Assembly (NCBI GenBank): GCA_036677145.1
Contig: JAKFFF010000058.1
Location: 1-64,000, forward strand
Source: CADEED01 sp036677145
Lineage (GTDB): Bacteria; Pseudomonadota; Gammaproteobacteria; Steroidobacterales; Steroidobacteraceae
DNA: 64,000 nucleotides
Direction: 5' to 3'
Shown here: piece by piece, positions 34,831-44,953 of the stretch
How the letters are laid out: each line of letters starts with the position of its first letter
Position numbering within the stretch: position 1 is the stretch's first letter
The notes under the pieces: generated by a model
Databases searched by the model: none
What the model was told of the DNA's origin: nothing
What the model saw: the letters and a program-made list of their open reading frames with translations, nothing else
Program-made: the position numbers and the translations under genes

Positions 34831-37655
34831 TCCGCCGGCTGAGAAAAAAGAGTTTCTGGCTGATCGCGGGCGCGATGTTCGCCAGCGCGGCCGCGTTGCA
34901 GTTCGCGGGCGTCCTTCATCCGATCGACAACGCATTGAGCGATGCCCGTGCGCGCCAGCTCGCGCATGAAGTCTCGTCCGACATCGTCATCATTGGCATT
35001 GATGCGGCCAGCATCGAGGCGCTCGAGGAATGGCCCTGGCCGCGCCGCCACCACGCGCAGCTCGTCGGCGAGCTCAGCAAGGCCGCGCCACGTTCCGTGT
35101 TCCTCGACGTCGATTTCAGCTCGTTGTCGAACTCGCTCGACGATGCGCTGCTGGAAAGCGCGCTGACCAAACCGCGCGACTATCCATTGCACTTGCCGGT
35201 CTACCTCCAGCCGCGCAGCGGCGCCGACACAGAACTCACCATCACACGCCCGCGACCGCGCTTTGCCCAACGCGCCGAACTTGCGGTCGTGAATCACGAA
35301 CGCGACGCCGACGGCCTCACGCGCACCTGGCGCAACTCGTGGAAGTTCGGCGATTCCTGGCAGCGCAGCGTCATCGATCCGGCGCGCACGCTGCCCGAAG
35401 AACACGATGTCATCATCGACTACTCGATCCTGCCGTCGTCGTTCGCGTATTTTTCATTCGTCGACGTGCTCTCCGGCCGCGTGCCGCGCGAGGCAATCGC
35501 CGGCAAACGCGTGTTCGTCGGCGCAACCGCCGTCGAGCTGAACGACATGCTGCCCGTGCCGCTACACAAGGCGTTGCCGGGCGTGGTCGTTCAGGCGCTG
35601 GCGGCCGCCACGGTGGCGGTCGGCGCGCCGCGCGCACCGCCCAACTGGATCTGGCTGCCGTTGCTCGCGTTGTGGACTGTGCTGTTAGCGTGGAGTTATG
35701 GCACTCACTGGCGGCGCAATCTCGCCGTGCTCGCCGCGTCATTTGGCGTCGTCGTCGCGCTCTCGAGTTTTGCATTCGCCCAATATCGCGTGTGGATCGA
35801 GGTTGCGACGCCGATGGCCGCCAGTGCGTTGCTGTTCGTGACCGTCACCCTGCGCTCGCTCGACCAGCAGACCTGGCGCGCGCTCGCTTATGCCGTCGGC
35901 ATGCGCCGGCGCGACGCGTTGCTCAGAAGCGTCGTGCAGTCGTCGACGGATTCGATCCTGTGTGTGGATGAGGCCGGCATCATCCGCACCGCGAATCCCG
36001 CCGCGTCGCGCATGTTCCACTGCGCCGCGTATGAGCTGGTCGATGAACCGCTCGCGAAGTTCATCACGCTGTTCGCGGGCGAGGGCGCGAGCGCGCGCCT
36101 GGCGGCATTACATGGCGAAGTGCGCGAGTGCGATTCGCGCACCTTGTCGGGCGAAGTGTTCCCGGTCGAGATCTCGGTGAGCCGCGTGCGCCTGAACACC
36201 GAACGTCTGTACACGGTATTCGTGCGGGACATCCGCGAACGCCGCGCGCAGCAGCGCCGTCTGCAGCACCAGGCGACCCATGACTCGCTTACCGGACTGC
36301 CCAACCGCGCGGCGTTGCTCACGCATCTCGACAACGCGCTCGGCGCGGGGCCGCGGCCCGCGCGCATCGCATTGCTCATGCTCGATCTGTGCCGCTTCAA
36401 GGAAGTCAACGACACGCTGGGGCACGAGGTCGGGGATCGCCTGCTATGCGAAGTGGCACGGCGATTCCAGAACACGCTCGACAACAACGGGCTCATCGCA
36501 CGCATCGGCGGCGATGAATTCACGGTGGTGCTCGATGATCCGACGGACGCGTTCATCGCCAATACGTCGCAGGCGCTGGCGGACTCGCTGCGCGCGCCGT
36601 TCGACGTGGCCGGCATCTCGATCGAGGTTGGCGTCAGCATCGGCATCGCCCGCCATCCGCACGATGCCGGCGACGCACAGACCCTGTTGCGGCACGCGGA
36701 TGTCGCGATGTACGTGGCCAAGCGCCGCGGTGCGGCTTACGAATACTACGACTCGGCTTACGACGAAAACACGGTGCGCCGGCTCGCGATCGGTGGCGAG
36801 CTGCGATCCGCGATCGCGGGCAACGCGCTCGAGCTGCACTTTCAGCCGCAGGTGAACCTGCGCACAGGTCTCGCCGAAAGCTGCGAAGCGCTGGTGCGCT
36901 GGATGCATCCGACACAGGGCGCGATCGGTCCCGCGGAATTCATCGCGATCGCCGAATCGACGGATCTCATACGGCCGCTGACGGAATGGACTCTACGCGG
37001 CGCGCTGACGCAGTCGCGCGCCTGGCGCGAACGCGGCGTGCACGTGCGCATCGCGGTCAATCTTTCCGCGCGTGTGTTGCAGGACATGGGTTTCCCCGCG
37101 CGGTTGCGTGAACTGCTCGAGCAGTCCGCCGTGCCGGCCGCGTCTCTCGAGCTGGAGATCACCGAGAGCGCCATGATGGTCGACCCGGCGCGTGCGCTGC
37201 GCGTGATCCAGGAAATCGATCGGCTCGGCGTGCTCATCTCCATCGATGATTTCGGCACCGGGTATTCGTCGCTCGGCTACCTGCGCGACCTGCCGGTGAA
37301 TGCACTCAAGCTCGACAAGTCGTTCGTCATGGGAATGCGCGACAACACCGACGATCGCATCATCGTCGAGTCCACGGCGAAGATGGCGCATGCGCTCAAA
37401 CTGGAGCTGGTCGCCGAAGGCGTCGAATCGGACGCCGATGCGCAATTCCTCGCGGCGGCCGGATACGACTACGCCCAGGGCTTCCACTATTCACGCGCGC
37501 TGCCGGCGGACAAATGTTACGCGTGGATCATCGCGTTCAACGGCACGGCCATGCTGCATGCCGACCAGACCATGCCCACCTCGCGCGGCGAACACTGGCC
37601 ATGCCCTGGCGAGGACGCTCCGGCGGATTCCGGCATACGCCGCGCCGCCACCTGA
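34827..37655 (+). CDS. CHASE2-PAS-GGDEF-EAL cyclic-di-GMP protein
   Basis: This 942-residue inner-membrane protein has one N-terminal helix, a periplasmic CHASE2 sensor (about 30-270), three helices (about 280-345), a PAS domain (about 370-480), a GGDEF domain with the intact motif at residue 561 and an EAL domain with EALVRW at 687. The EAL domain also carries NLSARVLQD, EITESAM, DDFGTGYSS and YAQGFHYS, so both synthesis and hydrolysis of cyclic-di-GMP look possible. It is coupled to the FecR-domain gene by ATGA. It may adjust surface attachment in response to a periplasmic cue. Confidence 0.92.
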   Translation: MIRRLRKKSFWLIAGAMFASAAALQFAGVLHPIDNALSDARARQLAHEVSSDIVIIGIDAASIEALEEWPWPRRHHAQLVGELSKAAPRSVFLDVDFSSLSNSLDDALLESALTKPRDYPLHLPVYLQPRSGADTELTITRPRPRFAQRAELAVVNHERDADGLTRTWRNSWKFGDSWQRSVIDPARTLPEEHDVIIDYSILPSSFAYFSFVDVLSGRVPREAIAGKRVFVGATAVELNDMLPVPLHKALPGVVVQALAAATVAVGAPRAPPNWIWLPLLALWTVLLAWSYGTHWRRNLAVLAASFGVVVALSSFAFAQYRVWIEVATPMAASALLFVTVTLRSLDQQTWRALAYAVGMRRRDALLRSVVQSSTDSILCVDEAGIIRTANPAASRMFHCAAYELVDEPLAKFITLFAGEGASARLAALHGEVRECDSRTLSGEVFPVEISVSRVRLNTERLYTVFVRDIRERRAQQRRLQHQATHDSLTGLPNRAALLTHLDNALGAGPRPARIALLMLDLCRFKEVNDTLGHEVGDRLLCEVARRFQNTLDNNGLIARIGGDEFTVVLDDPTDAFIANTSQALADSLRAPFDVAGISIEVGVSIGIARHPHDAGDAQTLLRHADVAMYVAKRRGAAYEYYDSAYDENTVRRLAIGGELRSAIAGNALELHFQPQVNLRTGLAESCEALVRWMHPTQGAIGPAEFIAIAESTDLIRPLTEWTLRGALTQSRAWRERGVHVRIAVNLSARVLQDMGFPARLRELLEQSAVPAASLELEITESAMMVDPARALRVIQEIDRLGVLISIDDFGTGYSSLGYLRDLPVNALKLDKSFVMGMRDNTDDRIIVESTAKMAHALKLELVAEGVESDADAQFLAAAGYDYAQGFHYSRALPADKCYAWIIAFNGTAMLHADQTMPTSRGEHWPCPGEDAPADSGIRRAAT

Positions 37656-37659
37656 CTAC

Positions 37660-38757
37660 TCAAGGTTTGATGCGCGGCACCCATGCGAAGCCGGCCTGGA
37701 AGCCGATGTCGGGCGTGTTGTTGAGATTCTGCAGGTTCTCGGTGATCGCAAACGAGGCGACACAGCAATCGAAGCGATGCCGCACGCCGAGACTCAACTG
37801 GAACTTGTCGTTGAGCAGTTCGTCGAGATCCGTGTCGGCGCGATGGTAGACGCTGCGGCTCGCGTACCCCTGCAGATTCAGGTTGGTGCGATCGGTGAGG
37901 ATTCGCTCCCACCCGATCACGATCGTCGGGACGACTTGCGCCTTGTGGTGTGCGGGCAAGTCTTCGCCCGCGTAGTACACCGCGGCGAAGTCCAGGTGCA
38001 GTCCATTGCGGGATCCCAGCCTGCGCAGCGAGGCCTGGAGGCCGTAATCGGTGCGTCCCGTGGAGAGGAACAACCGCTCGCCGCCGACCGGCACCTTCAC
38101 CGCGGTTTCGACCGACATCTCCCATTTCCCGGATAACGAAATGCCCGAGTAGCGCAGGCCGAATGTCGGATCCGCGAAGCCGGTCGTGTCGGGCTGACCG
38201 AGCATCACGGATTGCGTGCCCTTGAGGTTGAAGATGATGTTCGTCTGATTGCGAGCGAGCGCCGGCCGGCCGAAGGTGCTGAAGCCCGCCGCGTCGTGAA
38301 AGCTCTCGATGCCCGAATCGAGGAACCCGCCCTGGTACGACACGACCGTCGCGATGACGTAGGCGCTCCACTGGCTCGAAAGCTTGTAGTGCGCGGCCAG
38401 GTCGAGCGTCGCGATCTCCAGGTCGACTAGATAGTTCTCGCCGGGCAGCGCCTGTATCGCGGCCACCTCCGCGGGGCCGAGCGCGCGTCGACCCTGCGGT
38501 TCGAGTTGCGTGAGGTAACGTTCGACGTCGCGGCTCAGCGCCCAGGTGTTCTGGTAGCCGAACTCTGCTTCGAGCGCGAACGTATTCGCCTCGATCGCGA
38601 TCGCGTGCGCGGGGCGCATGTCGAGCCGCAGGAATCCGAAAGGCGTGAGATCGCGCGTACGCAGCATCCCGTAAAAGCGGCCTTCCGCATGCGCGGCGCT
38701 GGTGACGAAACAAAGGGTTATCGACAACAGCAGCGCGCGCGCGTGCCCCATTTTCAT
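37660..38757 (-). CDS. DUF3187-family outer-membrane-like protein
   Basis: This 365-residue protein has a signal peptide ending SAAHAEG and repeated beta strands with aromatic ends. It ends QAGFAWVPRIKP, consistent with a small barrel or beta-rich envelope protein. It matches DUF3187 by GRFYGMLRTRDLTPFGFLRL at the start and WALSRDVERYL near 75. The ATG at 38757 follows GGGAG at good spacing. It is convergent with the CHASE2 gene with four bases between stops. The function is unknown. Confidence 0.8.
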   Translation of the reverse strand: MKMGHARALLLSITLCFVTSAAHAEGRFYGMLRTRDLTPFGFLRLDMRPAHAIAIEANTFALEAEFGYQNTWALSRDVERYLTQLEPQGRRALGPAEVAAIQALPGENYLVDLEIATLDLAAHYKLSSQWSAYVIATVVSYQGGFLDSGIESFHDAAGFSTFGRPALARNQTNIIFNLKGTQSVMLGQPDTTGFADPTFGLRYSGISLSGKWEMSVETAVKVPVGGERLFLSTGRTDYGLQASLRRLGSRNGLHLDFAAVYYAGEDLPAHHKAQVVPTIVIGWERILTDRTNLNLQGYASRSVYHRADTDLDELLNDKFQLSLGVRHRFDCCVASFAITENLQNLNNTPDIGFQAGFAWVPRIKP

Positions 38758-39018
38758 GAACAACTCCCATACTCCCTGGGCTTCGGCCCTGGTTGAGATT
38801 TACCACACCGTCTGGGCCTTCAACCCGTGCGAACAAGGGCGCGGAAATCCCTTCGCTATGTGGCGAAAAATGTACAACGTTCCCGCCGATCGTCGCAAAT
38901 AGCGATTTTCCGGTCGCATAGGCACAACATCCAACTTCAATTCTGAATTTGCCAGGCGTAGATATCGGCTCAATTCGCCGCAGGGAGGGCGGCGATCCAG
39001 TCACCAGGAAGGTGTGCC

Positions 39019-41889
39019 ATGAACAGTCGCCTCTTCGCATTGCCGGCCGTGCTCGCCGCGCTGGCAGGTTCACCGGCCGGAGCGCAGGAAAGTCCCGAGA
39101 CTCAGCAATTGCAGGAAGTCGTGGTGACTGGATCGCGCATCATCCAGTCGAGCGCCAACTCCCAGCAGCCACTGTCCATCATCGATCGCGCGGCGATCGA
39201 TCGCACCGGACTCGCGAGCGTCGGAGACCTGCTGCAGCAGGTGACCACGGGCGGAAAAGCGCTCAACACCAAGTTCAACTCATCGGGAAACTTCGGCTAT
39301 CCACCCGACGGCGGCGGCATCGGCGCGGGCTCGGCGCAGGTGGACCTGCGCAACCTCGGCAGCAAGCGCGTGCTGGTGCTCGTCGACGGTATTCGCTGGG
39401 TCAATGAGTCGTCGGCCTCCGGTGTCTCCGGATCCGCGGATCTCAACACGATTCCGATGAGTGTCATCGAGCGCATCGAGGTGCTCGAGGATGGCGCTTC
39501 ATCCATCTACGGTTCGGATGCGATCGCGGGCGTGGTCAACATCATCACGCGCAAGAGCGTCGACGGCATCGAGATCAATGCCTATCGCGGCGAGTTCGAC
39601 CTGGGCGGCCCGACGACCGACGTGAGTCTCACCGTCGGCGGCGCGGGCGAGCGGTTCTCCGGCTTGTTTGTCGCCAGTTACTTCGAGCAGGAAGGAATCG
39701 ACTCGGGCGAGTGGGAGCAGTCGTCCTTCCCGCAACCGCTCGCGGGCATCGCGGCCGGAAGTTCGGGCATCCCGCAGGGGCGCTACACGTTTTGTGATCC
39801 GGCGCGGCCGCCGGGCACGGCGGGATCGTGCACGTCGCCGGACAATTTCTACGACCTCACGCTCAACGACGGTACGCTGACACCGGTATGGAACCCGGCG
39901 GATCCCGCGTCGGGCACCTATCACGATTTCGGCAGCGCGGATCGCTTCAACTACGCGCCCTTCAACCTGCTGCTCACGCCTTCCCAGCGCAAGTCGATGT
40001 TCGCGCGCATGACGTTCGCGATCAGCGACGACGTCAACGTCACGGTCAAGGGTTTGTTCAACAACCGCCAGTCGAGGAATCGAGCGGCCCCGGAGCCGAT
40101 TTTCGTGGGGCCGAGTGCGGGCACCGGCGGCATCGCGGACACGATCTCGATCTCCGCGCTGAATCCGTTCAACCCGTTCGGCATCGACCTGGACGCGAGC
40201 AGCAATTTCGCCGTGTTGACCCGCCGTCCCATCGAAGTGGGACCGCGCCTGTTCGAGCAGGACGTCGACACCTGGTATTTCAACGTCGGCTTCGACGGCA
40301 AGTTCGGTTCCGGCGACCGCTTCCGCTGGGACGTGAATTTCGTGCAGTCGGAGAACAACGCGGACCAGACTTTCACGAATGGTTACAACATTGGAAAAAT
40401 CCAGATCGCGCTCGGCGATCCCGCCGTTTGCGCGCAGGTGCCCAATTGCACGCCACTGGATCTGTTCGGGGGCCAGGGACGGCCCTTCACTCAGCCAATG
40501 ATCGATTTCATTCGCGCGACGCAGATCGATTCGAGCAAGCAGACGCTGCAATTGATCGCGGCGAACGTGACCGGCGACATGTTCGACATCGGTGATCGCA
40601 CCGCGGGCTTCGCGGTCGGCGTCGAGCATCGCGAATACGAGGGCGATTTCGATCCAGATCCGCTGCGCCAGACCGGCGAGTCGCAGGACTCATTTGCCTC
40701 GCCGGTGTCGGCGGACTACAGCGTCGACGAGGTGTACGCGGAGTTCCGCTTCCCACTGCTGGAGTCGCTCGACCTGAGCGCGGCGGTGAGATATTCCGAC
40801 TACTCGACTTTCGGCAGCGAAACGACCGGAAAGGTTGGTCTGCGCTGGCAGCCCATCGACGCGCTTGCCTTTCGCGGCACATATTCGACCGGCTTTCGCG
40901 CACCGAATCTCGGCGAGCTGTACGGACTCACGCAATTCGACGCAACACTCACTGACCCCTGTGGCCCCACCGGCAGCGTCGTCGTCAGCGATGCGGATGG
41001 GCCGAACAGCACGCCGCTGGAAACCGCGTGCCGCGCGCAAGGAGTGCCGTCGGGCTTCGAGCAGGCGAACACGCAGATATCGACCTTCACCGGCGGCAAT
41101 CCCGAGCTCCAGCCCGAGACGTCCGACAGTTACACGATCGGCATCGTGCACGACGCCACGTGGGCGGAAGGATTCGCCGAGCGCCTGACCTTCGAGCTCA
41201 CGTATTTCAGCCACGAGATCGACAACGGCATCCAGGCTCGTGACCTCGCGGCGCTGCTCAACGCCTGCCTCGGCGCCGGCGGCACGGATCCCACGCTGTG
41301 TTCGCCATTCACTCGACAGGCGAGCGGCAATCTGAACCCACCTAACAACTTCCTCGACAACCTCGGCACGATCGAAACCGATGGTTTCGATTTCAAGGCG
41401 GACTGGCTCGGCAGCGAGCGGGATTGGGGACAGTTGTGGTTCGGCCTGCAGGCGACCTACGTGAATGACTTCACCGCGATCGACACCGACGGAATCATCT
41501 CGCAGCGCACGGTGGGGATCGAAGTCAGCGACAGCGCGATTCCCGAGATCCAGGCGAACCTGAATTTCGGCTGGCGCCGCTCCGGTTGGGAGGTGGGCTG
41601 GACGATGCGTTACATCGATGCGGTGAACGAATTTTGCGGCAACGCACTCACCACCGCCGTTCCTGGCTGCGACGCAGGGCAGGAGTTCCACGAGCTCGCC
41701 AGCACGTTCTACAACGACTTCATCCTGGCCTGGAGCGGCATCGAGGATCTGCGGGTCGCCATTGCCGTGAACAACGTATTCGATGAGGACCCGCCGATCT
41801 GCTACAGCTGTTCGCTCAATGGCTTCGACGCGGGCACGTACGACCTGCCGGGCAGGTTCTGGGCCGTCTCGGTCAAATACGGCTTCTAA
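39019..41889 (+). CDS. TonB-dependent receptor
   Basis: This 956-residue outer-membrane receptor has a signal peptide ending PAGAQES, a TonB box region LQEVVVTGSRI, a plug (about 40-170: LLQQVTTGGKALNTKFN, LRNLGSKRVLVLVDGIRW, EVLEDGASSIYGSDAIAGVV) and a barrel ending in GRFWAVSVKYGF. The plug is the common vitamin/iron/carbohydrate type and the ligand is unknown. CCAGGAAGG precedes the ATG at 39019. Loops carry paired cysteines (residues near 260-275 and 460-470). A hairpin with a weak T run follows the stop. Confidence 0.93.
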   Translation: MNSRLFALPAVLAALAGSPAGAQESPETQQLQEVVVTGSRIIQSSANSQQPLSIIDRAAIDRTGLASVGDLLQQVTTGGKALNTKFNSSGNFGYPPDGGGIGAGSAQVDLRNLGSKRVLVLVDGIRWVNESSASGVSGSADLNTIPMSVIERIEVLEDGASSIYGSDAIAGVVNIITRKSVDGIEINAYRGEFDLGGPTTDVSLTVGGAGERFSGLFVASYFEQEGIDSGEWEQSSFPQPLAGIAAGSSGIPQGRYTFCDPARPPGTAGSCTSPDNFYDLTLNDGTLTPVWNPADPASGTYHDFGSADRFNYAPFNLLLTPSQRKSMFARMTFAISDDVNVTVKGLFNNRQSRNRAAPEPIFVGPSAGTGGIADTISISALNPFNPFGIDLDASSNFAVLTRRPIEVGPRLFEQDVDTWYFNVGFDGKFGSGDRFRWDVNFVQSENNADQTFTNGYNIGKIQIALGDPAVCAQVPNCTPLDLFGGQGRPFTQPMIDFIRATQIDSSKQTLQLIAANVTGDMFDIGDRTAGFAVGVEHREYEGDFDPDPLRQTGESQDSFASPVSADYSVDEVYAEFRFPLLESLDLSAAVRYSDYSTFGSETTGKVGLRWQPIDALAFRGTYSTGFRAPNLGELYGLTQFDATLTDPCGPTGSVVVSDADGPNSTPLETACRAQGVPSGFEQANTQISTFTGGNPELQPETSDSYTIGIVHDATWAEGFAERLTFELTYFSHEIDNGIQARDLAALLNACLGAGGTDPTLCSPFTRQASGNLNPPNNFLDNLGTIETDGFDFKADWLGSERDWGQLWFGLQATYVNDFTAIDTDGIISQRTVGIEVSDSAIPEIQANLNFGWRRSGWEVGWTMRYIDAVNEFCGNALTTAVPGCDAGQEFHELASTFYNDFILAWSGIEDLRVAIAVNNVFDEDPPICYSCSLNGFDAGTYDLPGRFWAVSVKYGF

Positions 41890-41916
41890 CCAAGACCGGG
41901 CATTCCCGGCGGGCCT

Positions 41917-41950
41917 GGGCGCCGTCTCGTTCGGGACGGCGCCCGCTTTG
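41917..41950 (+). terminator. Probable terminator after the TonB receptor
   Basis: GGGCGCCGTC (41917-41926) pairs with GACGGCGCCC (41935-41944) around an 8-nt loop; only three T follow in GCTTTG. The strong stem 27 bp after the stop supports termination, but the T tract is poor. Confidence 0.55.
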
Positions 41951-42045
41951 TCCTGGGGAACCCGCAATACCCGCGACTTTGGGTCGAGTCAAAGGTTATG
42001 CTACGACAGTTGTAAGTAATACGACCACACCTGTAGGCTCCGTAT

Positions 42046-43278
42046 ATGCCACCCGCCGAACCGATCGAAACCGGACGCTTCCACTCACTCGATGCGTTGC
42101 GCGCCGGCGCGCTGCTGCTGGGAATCCTGCTGCACGCATCCATGTCGTTCCTGCCGGGCTTTCGCGAGGTCAACTGGCCGATATCGGACGACTCCACCAG
42201 CGCCGGACTCGGCGTGGCGTTTTTCGTGATCCACGTGTTTCGCATGGCGGTGTTCTTCCTGATCGCCGGCTTCTTCGCGCGGATACTGCGCGAACGCCTC
42301 GGCAGCGGCGGATTCCTCAGGAACCGGCTGCGGCGCATCGGACTTCCGCTGGTCGCGTTCTACCTTCTCGTGCTTCCGCTCACGATCATCGCCCTCATCT
42401 GGGGCGCGGTTCAGCTCGGCATCAAGGGCCCGCCGGTCGTCGCCCCACCGATTCCGCAGATCGGGCCCCAGGTGCCCTGGGGACATCTGTGGTTCCTCTA
42501 TCTGCTTCTCGTGATCTGCGCGCTGGCGCTCGCGGGTCGCGCGCTCGTCGTGCGGTTCGATGCCCGGGGCACGCTGCGCGAGCGCGTCGGCCGGCTCCTG
42601 TTCGCGGCATTCCGGACCCGGCTTGCGCCGGTGCTGCTCGCGGCGCCGCTGGCCGTGATACTCGCGTCCCTGCCGTGGTGGCACGAATGGATGGGAATCC
42701 CCGTGCCGATCACAGGTCTCCTGCCGAACGTCGCGGTGCTGGCCGCGTACGGCGGCGCGTTCGTGATCGGCTGGATCATTCATCGTGAGCAGGGGATCCT
42801 GCGCACGCTGGCCGCGGACTGGGCGCTGTATCTCGTGGTCGCCGTGCTTGCGACTGGAGCTGCGTTGTACGTCGTCGGTATCAAGCCGCGCTTCGGCGTG
42901 CTCGGTCTCGGCGATTCAGAGCGCCTCGCGTACGCCTTCGCATACGCGCTCGCCATGTGGAGCTGGACTTTCGCGCTGCTCGGCATCGCGGTGAGCCGAT
43001 TCGACGCGGTCAGTGCGCGCTGGCGCTACCTGGCCGATGCTTCCTACTGGATGTACCTCATCCATCTACCCATCGTAATGCTGTTGCAGGCCTGGATGAT
43101 GGGTTGGCCGTTGCACTGGTCGATCAAGTTCGGGCTGATCCTCGCGATCACGAGCATCCTGCTGCTCGCCAGTTATCGATATCTCGTGCGTTCGACTTTC
43201 ATCGGAAAATTTCTCAATGGGCGAAAGTATCCGCGCGGACTGCCGGTTACCTCAGCAGCGAGTATTTCTCCGGGCTGA
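42046..43278 (+). CDS. Acyltransferase-3 family membrane protein
   Basis: This 410-residue protein has about ten membrane helices. It shows the family start RFHSLDALRAGALLLGILLH with the catalytic-type histidine in ILLHASM, an arginine-rich loop RNRLRRIGLP near 90, and LADASYWMYLIHLPIVMLL near 335. OpgC-like acyltransferases decorate glucans or other envelope sugars with acyl groups; the acceptor here is unknown. Its 3' end overlaps the convergent ArsC-like gene by 32 bp. Confidence 0.85.
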   Translation: MPPAEPIETGRFHSLDALRAGALLLGILLHASMSFLPGFREVNWPISDDSTSAGLGVAFFVIHVFRMAVFFLIAGFFARILRERLGSGGFLRNRLRRIGLPLVAFYLLVLPLTIIALIWGAVQLGIKGPPVVAPPIPQIGPQVPWGHLWFLYLLLVICALALAGRALVVRFDARGTLRERVGRLLFAAFRTRLAPVLLAAPLAVILASLPWWHEWMGIPVPITGLLPNVAVLAAYGGAFVIGWIIHREQGILRTLAADWALYLVVAVLATGAALYVVGIKPRFGVLGLGDSERLAYAFAYALAMWSWTFALLGIAVSRFDAVSARWRYLADASYWMYLIHLPIVMLLQAWMMGWPLHWSIKFGLILAITSILLLASYRYLVRSTFIGKFLNGRKYPRGLPVTSAASISPG

Positions 43279-43591
43279 ACCCAACCAGCAACGTGCGGCC
43301 ACGCTCGAGCACCGGCCGCTTGATCATCGACGGCTGCTCGAGCATGAGGGTGACCGCGCGACTCTCGTCGACGTCCTGTTTCGCCGCGTCGGGTAGTTTG
43401 CGGAAGGTGGTTCCGGCGCGGTTGAGCAGTGTCTCCCAGCCCACGACCTTGATCCACTGCTGCAGTCTGGGTTTGTCGATGCCGTCGACCTTGTAGTCGT
43501 GAAACGCGTATTCGACGCCATGAGTCTCGAGCCAGGCGCGCGCCTTCTTCATCGTGTCGCAGTTCTTGATGCCGTAAAGCGTCGTTTTCAT
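43247..43591 (-). CDS. ArsC-family reductase (YffB/Spx-like)
   Basis: This 114-residue thioredoxin-fold protein matches the YffB branch: TTLYGIKNCDTMKKARAWLE at the start with the single active cysteine C11, HGVEYAFHDYK near 24, and the C-terminal IKRPVLERGRTLLVGF. Unlike true arsenate reductases, YffB proteins bind glutathione and have unclear substrates. The start lies 5 bp after the MFS stop upstream, so the genes are cotranscribed. Confidence 0.9.
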   Translation of the reverse strand: MKTTLYGIKNCDTMKKARAWLETHGVEYAFHDYKVDGIDKPRLQQWIKVVGWETLLNRAGTTFRKLPDAAKQDVDESRAVTLMLEQPSMIKRPVLERGRTLLVGFSPEKYSLLR

Positions 43592-43596
43592 TCCAG

Positions 43597-44880
43597 CTAC
43601 TCCGCGAACACGCGCGCCTTGCGCAGCGCCAGCGTAAGCACCGCGCCCGCGAACAAGATGCCGGCGAGCAGGAACAGTGGCGCCGTGAAACTGCCGGTGG
43701 CTTCCTTCAGATAACCCACTGCGTACGGGCCGACGAATCCACCGAACGCGCCCATGGAATTGATCAATGCAATCGCGCCGGCAGCCGCGCTGCCCACGAG
43801 GAACTTCCCCGGCAGCGCCCAGAACGGGCCGCGGGTGCCGTAGTCGCCCACGGCGGCGATCGACAGCGCGATCATCGCCCCGACCGGCGCGGTGATGAGA
43901 CCTGTGGCAACGAAACCGAACGCGCCGATGACCGATGGAATGGCGATGTGCATGAAGCGTTCGCCGCTGCGGTCCGAGCTGCGGCCGATAAGGATCATGC
44001 CCACCGCCGCGGCGATATAAGGAATCGCGGAGAAGAAGCCGACTTCGAGATTCGTGAACCCGGAAAGTCCCTTCACGATGGTCGGAACCCACAACGTCAG
44101 GCCATAACTGCCGGTCTGGCAGCAGAACATGATCAACGCCAGCAGCCATACGGTCGGGTGCAGCATTGCCTGACGCAGGCCGACACCGTGTTTTGCATGC
44201 GCCTCGGTGTGTTCGGCCGCGATGTGCTGCGTGAGCCAATCGCGCTGCTCGGGCGTGAGCCAGCGTGCATCGGCCGGTTTGTCGGTGAGGAAGCCGAGCA
44301 CGACGAATCCGAGAATCACCGCCGGCAATCCTTCGAGCAGGAACATCCATTGCCAGCCGTGCAGGCCGAGGTGTCCGTCGAAGCCTAACAACCATCCTGA
44401 TAGCGGCCCACCGAACACGATCGACAGCGGAATGCCGATCATGAACCACGACACGGCGTTCGCGCGTTGCGCGCGCGGAAACCACTGGCTCAGGTAATAG
44501 ATGATGCCGGGCAGGAATCCCGCCTCGGCGACACCCAGCAGGAAGCGCAGCACATAGAAGCTGTAGGGACCCTGCACGAACATCATGCCGGCCGAGATCA
44601 GTCCCCACGTGATCATGATGCGTGCGATCCAGATGCGCGCCCCGAAGCGCGCCAGCAGCAGGTTGCTCGGGATCTCGAACAGTCCGTATCCGATGAAGAA
44701 GATGCCGGCGCCGAGGCCGTAGGCCGTGTCGCTGATGCCCAGGTCCGCGTTCATCTGCAGCTTGGCGAACCCGACGTTGACACGGTCGAGCCACGAGATG
44801 ATGTAGAGCAGCAGCAGGAACGGCAGCAGGCGCCAGGTCACGCGCGCCATGGTGGCGCGTTCGATATCGTTTGTTGTCAT
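43597..44880 (-). CDS. MFS transporter, anion:cation symporter type
   Basis: This 427-residue carrier begins with helices containing LLYIISWLDRVNVGFAKLQM, the mark of the ACS subfamily (phthalate, 4-hydroxyphenylacetate and hexuronate permeases). GVAEAGFLPGIIYYLSQWFP near 120 is also typical. An aromatic or sugar acid is the likely substrate, which fits the ligAB genes 2.7 kb away. It heads a two-gene operon with the ArsC-like reductase. Confidence 0.87.
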   Translation of the reverse strand: MTTNDIERATMARVTWRLLPFLLLLYIISWLDRVNVGFAKLQMNADLGISDTAYGLGAGIFFIGYGLFEIPSNLLLARFGARIWIARIMITWGLISAGMMFVQGPYSFYVLRFLLGVAEAGFLPGIIYYLSQWFPRAQRANAVSWFMIGIPLSIVFGGPLSGWLLGFDGHLGLHGWQWMFLLEGLPAVILGFVVLGFLTDKPADARWLTPEQRDWLTQHIAAEHTEAHAKHGVGLRQAMLHPTVWLLALIMFCCQTGSYGLTLWVPTIVKGLSGFTNLEVGFFSAIPYIAAAVGMILIGRSSDRSGERFMHIAIPSVIGAFGFVATGLITAPVGAMIALSIAAVGDYGTRGPFWALPGKFLVGSAAAGAIALINSMGAFGGFVGPYAVGYLKEATGSFTAPLFLLAGILFAGAVLTLALRKARVFAE

Positions 44881-44953
44881 GTGCGCGCAGTGTAGGGCAG
44901 GCGATCGGACATGAGATCAGAGATATCATGGCGGTTCGACAGGGGAGCAGGAC

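Noticed and set aside
33732..35405. 557-codon minus-strand frame rich in Thr/Ser/Pro that could look like a surface protein
   Set aside because: It is the complement of the FecR repeat region and the CHASE2 start; the Thr/Ser/Pro repeats are a by-product of the V-D-G-A codons.
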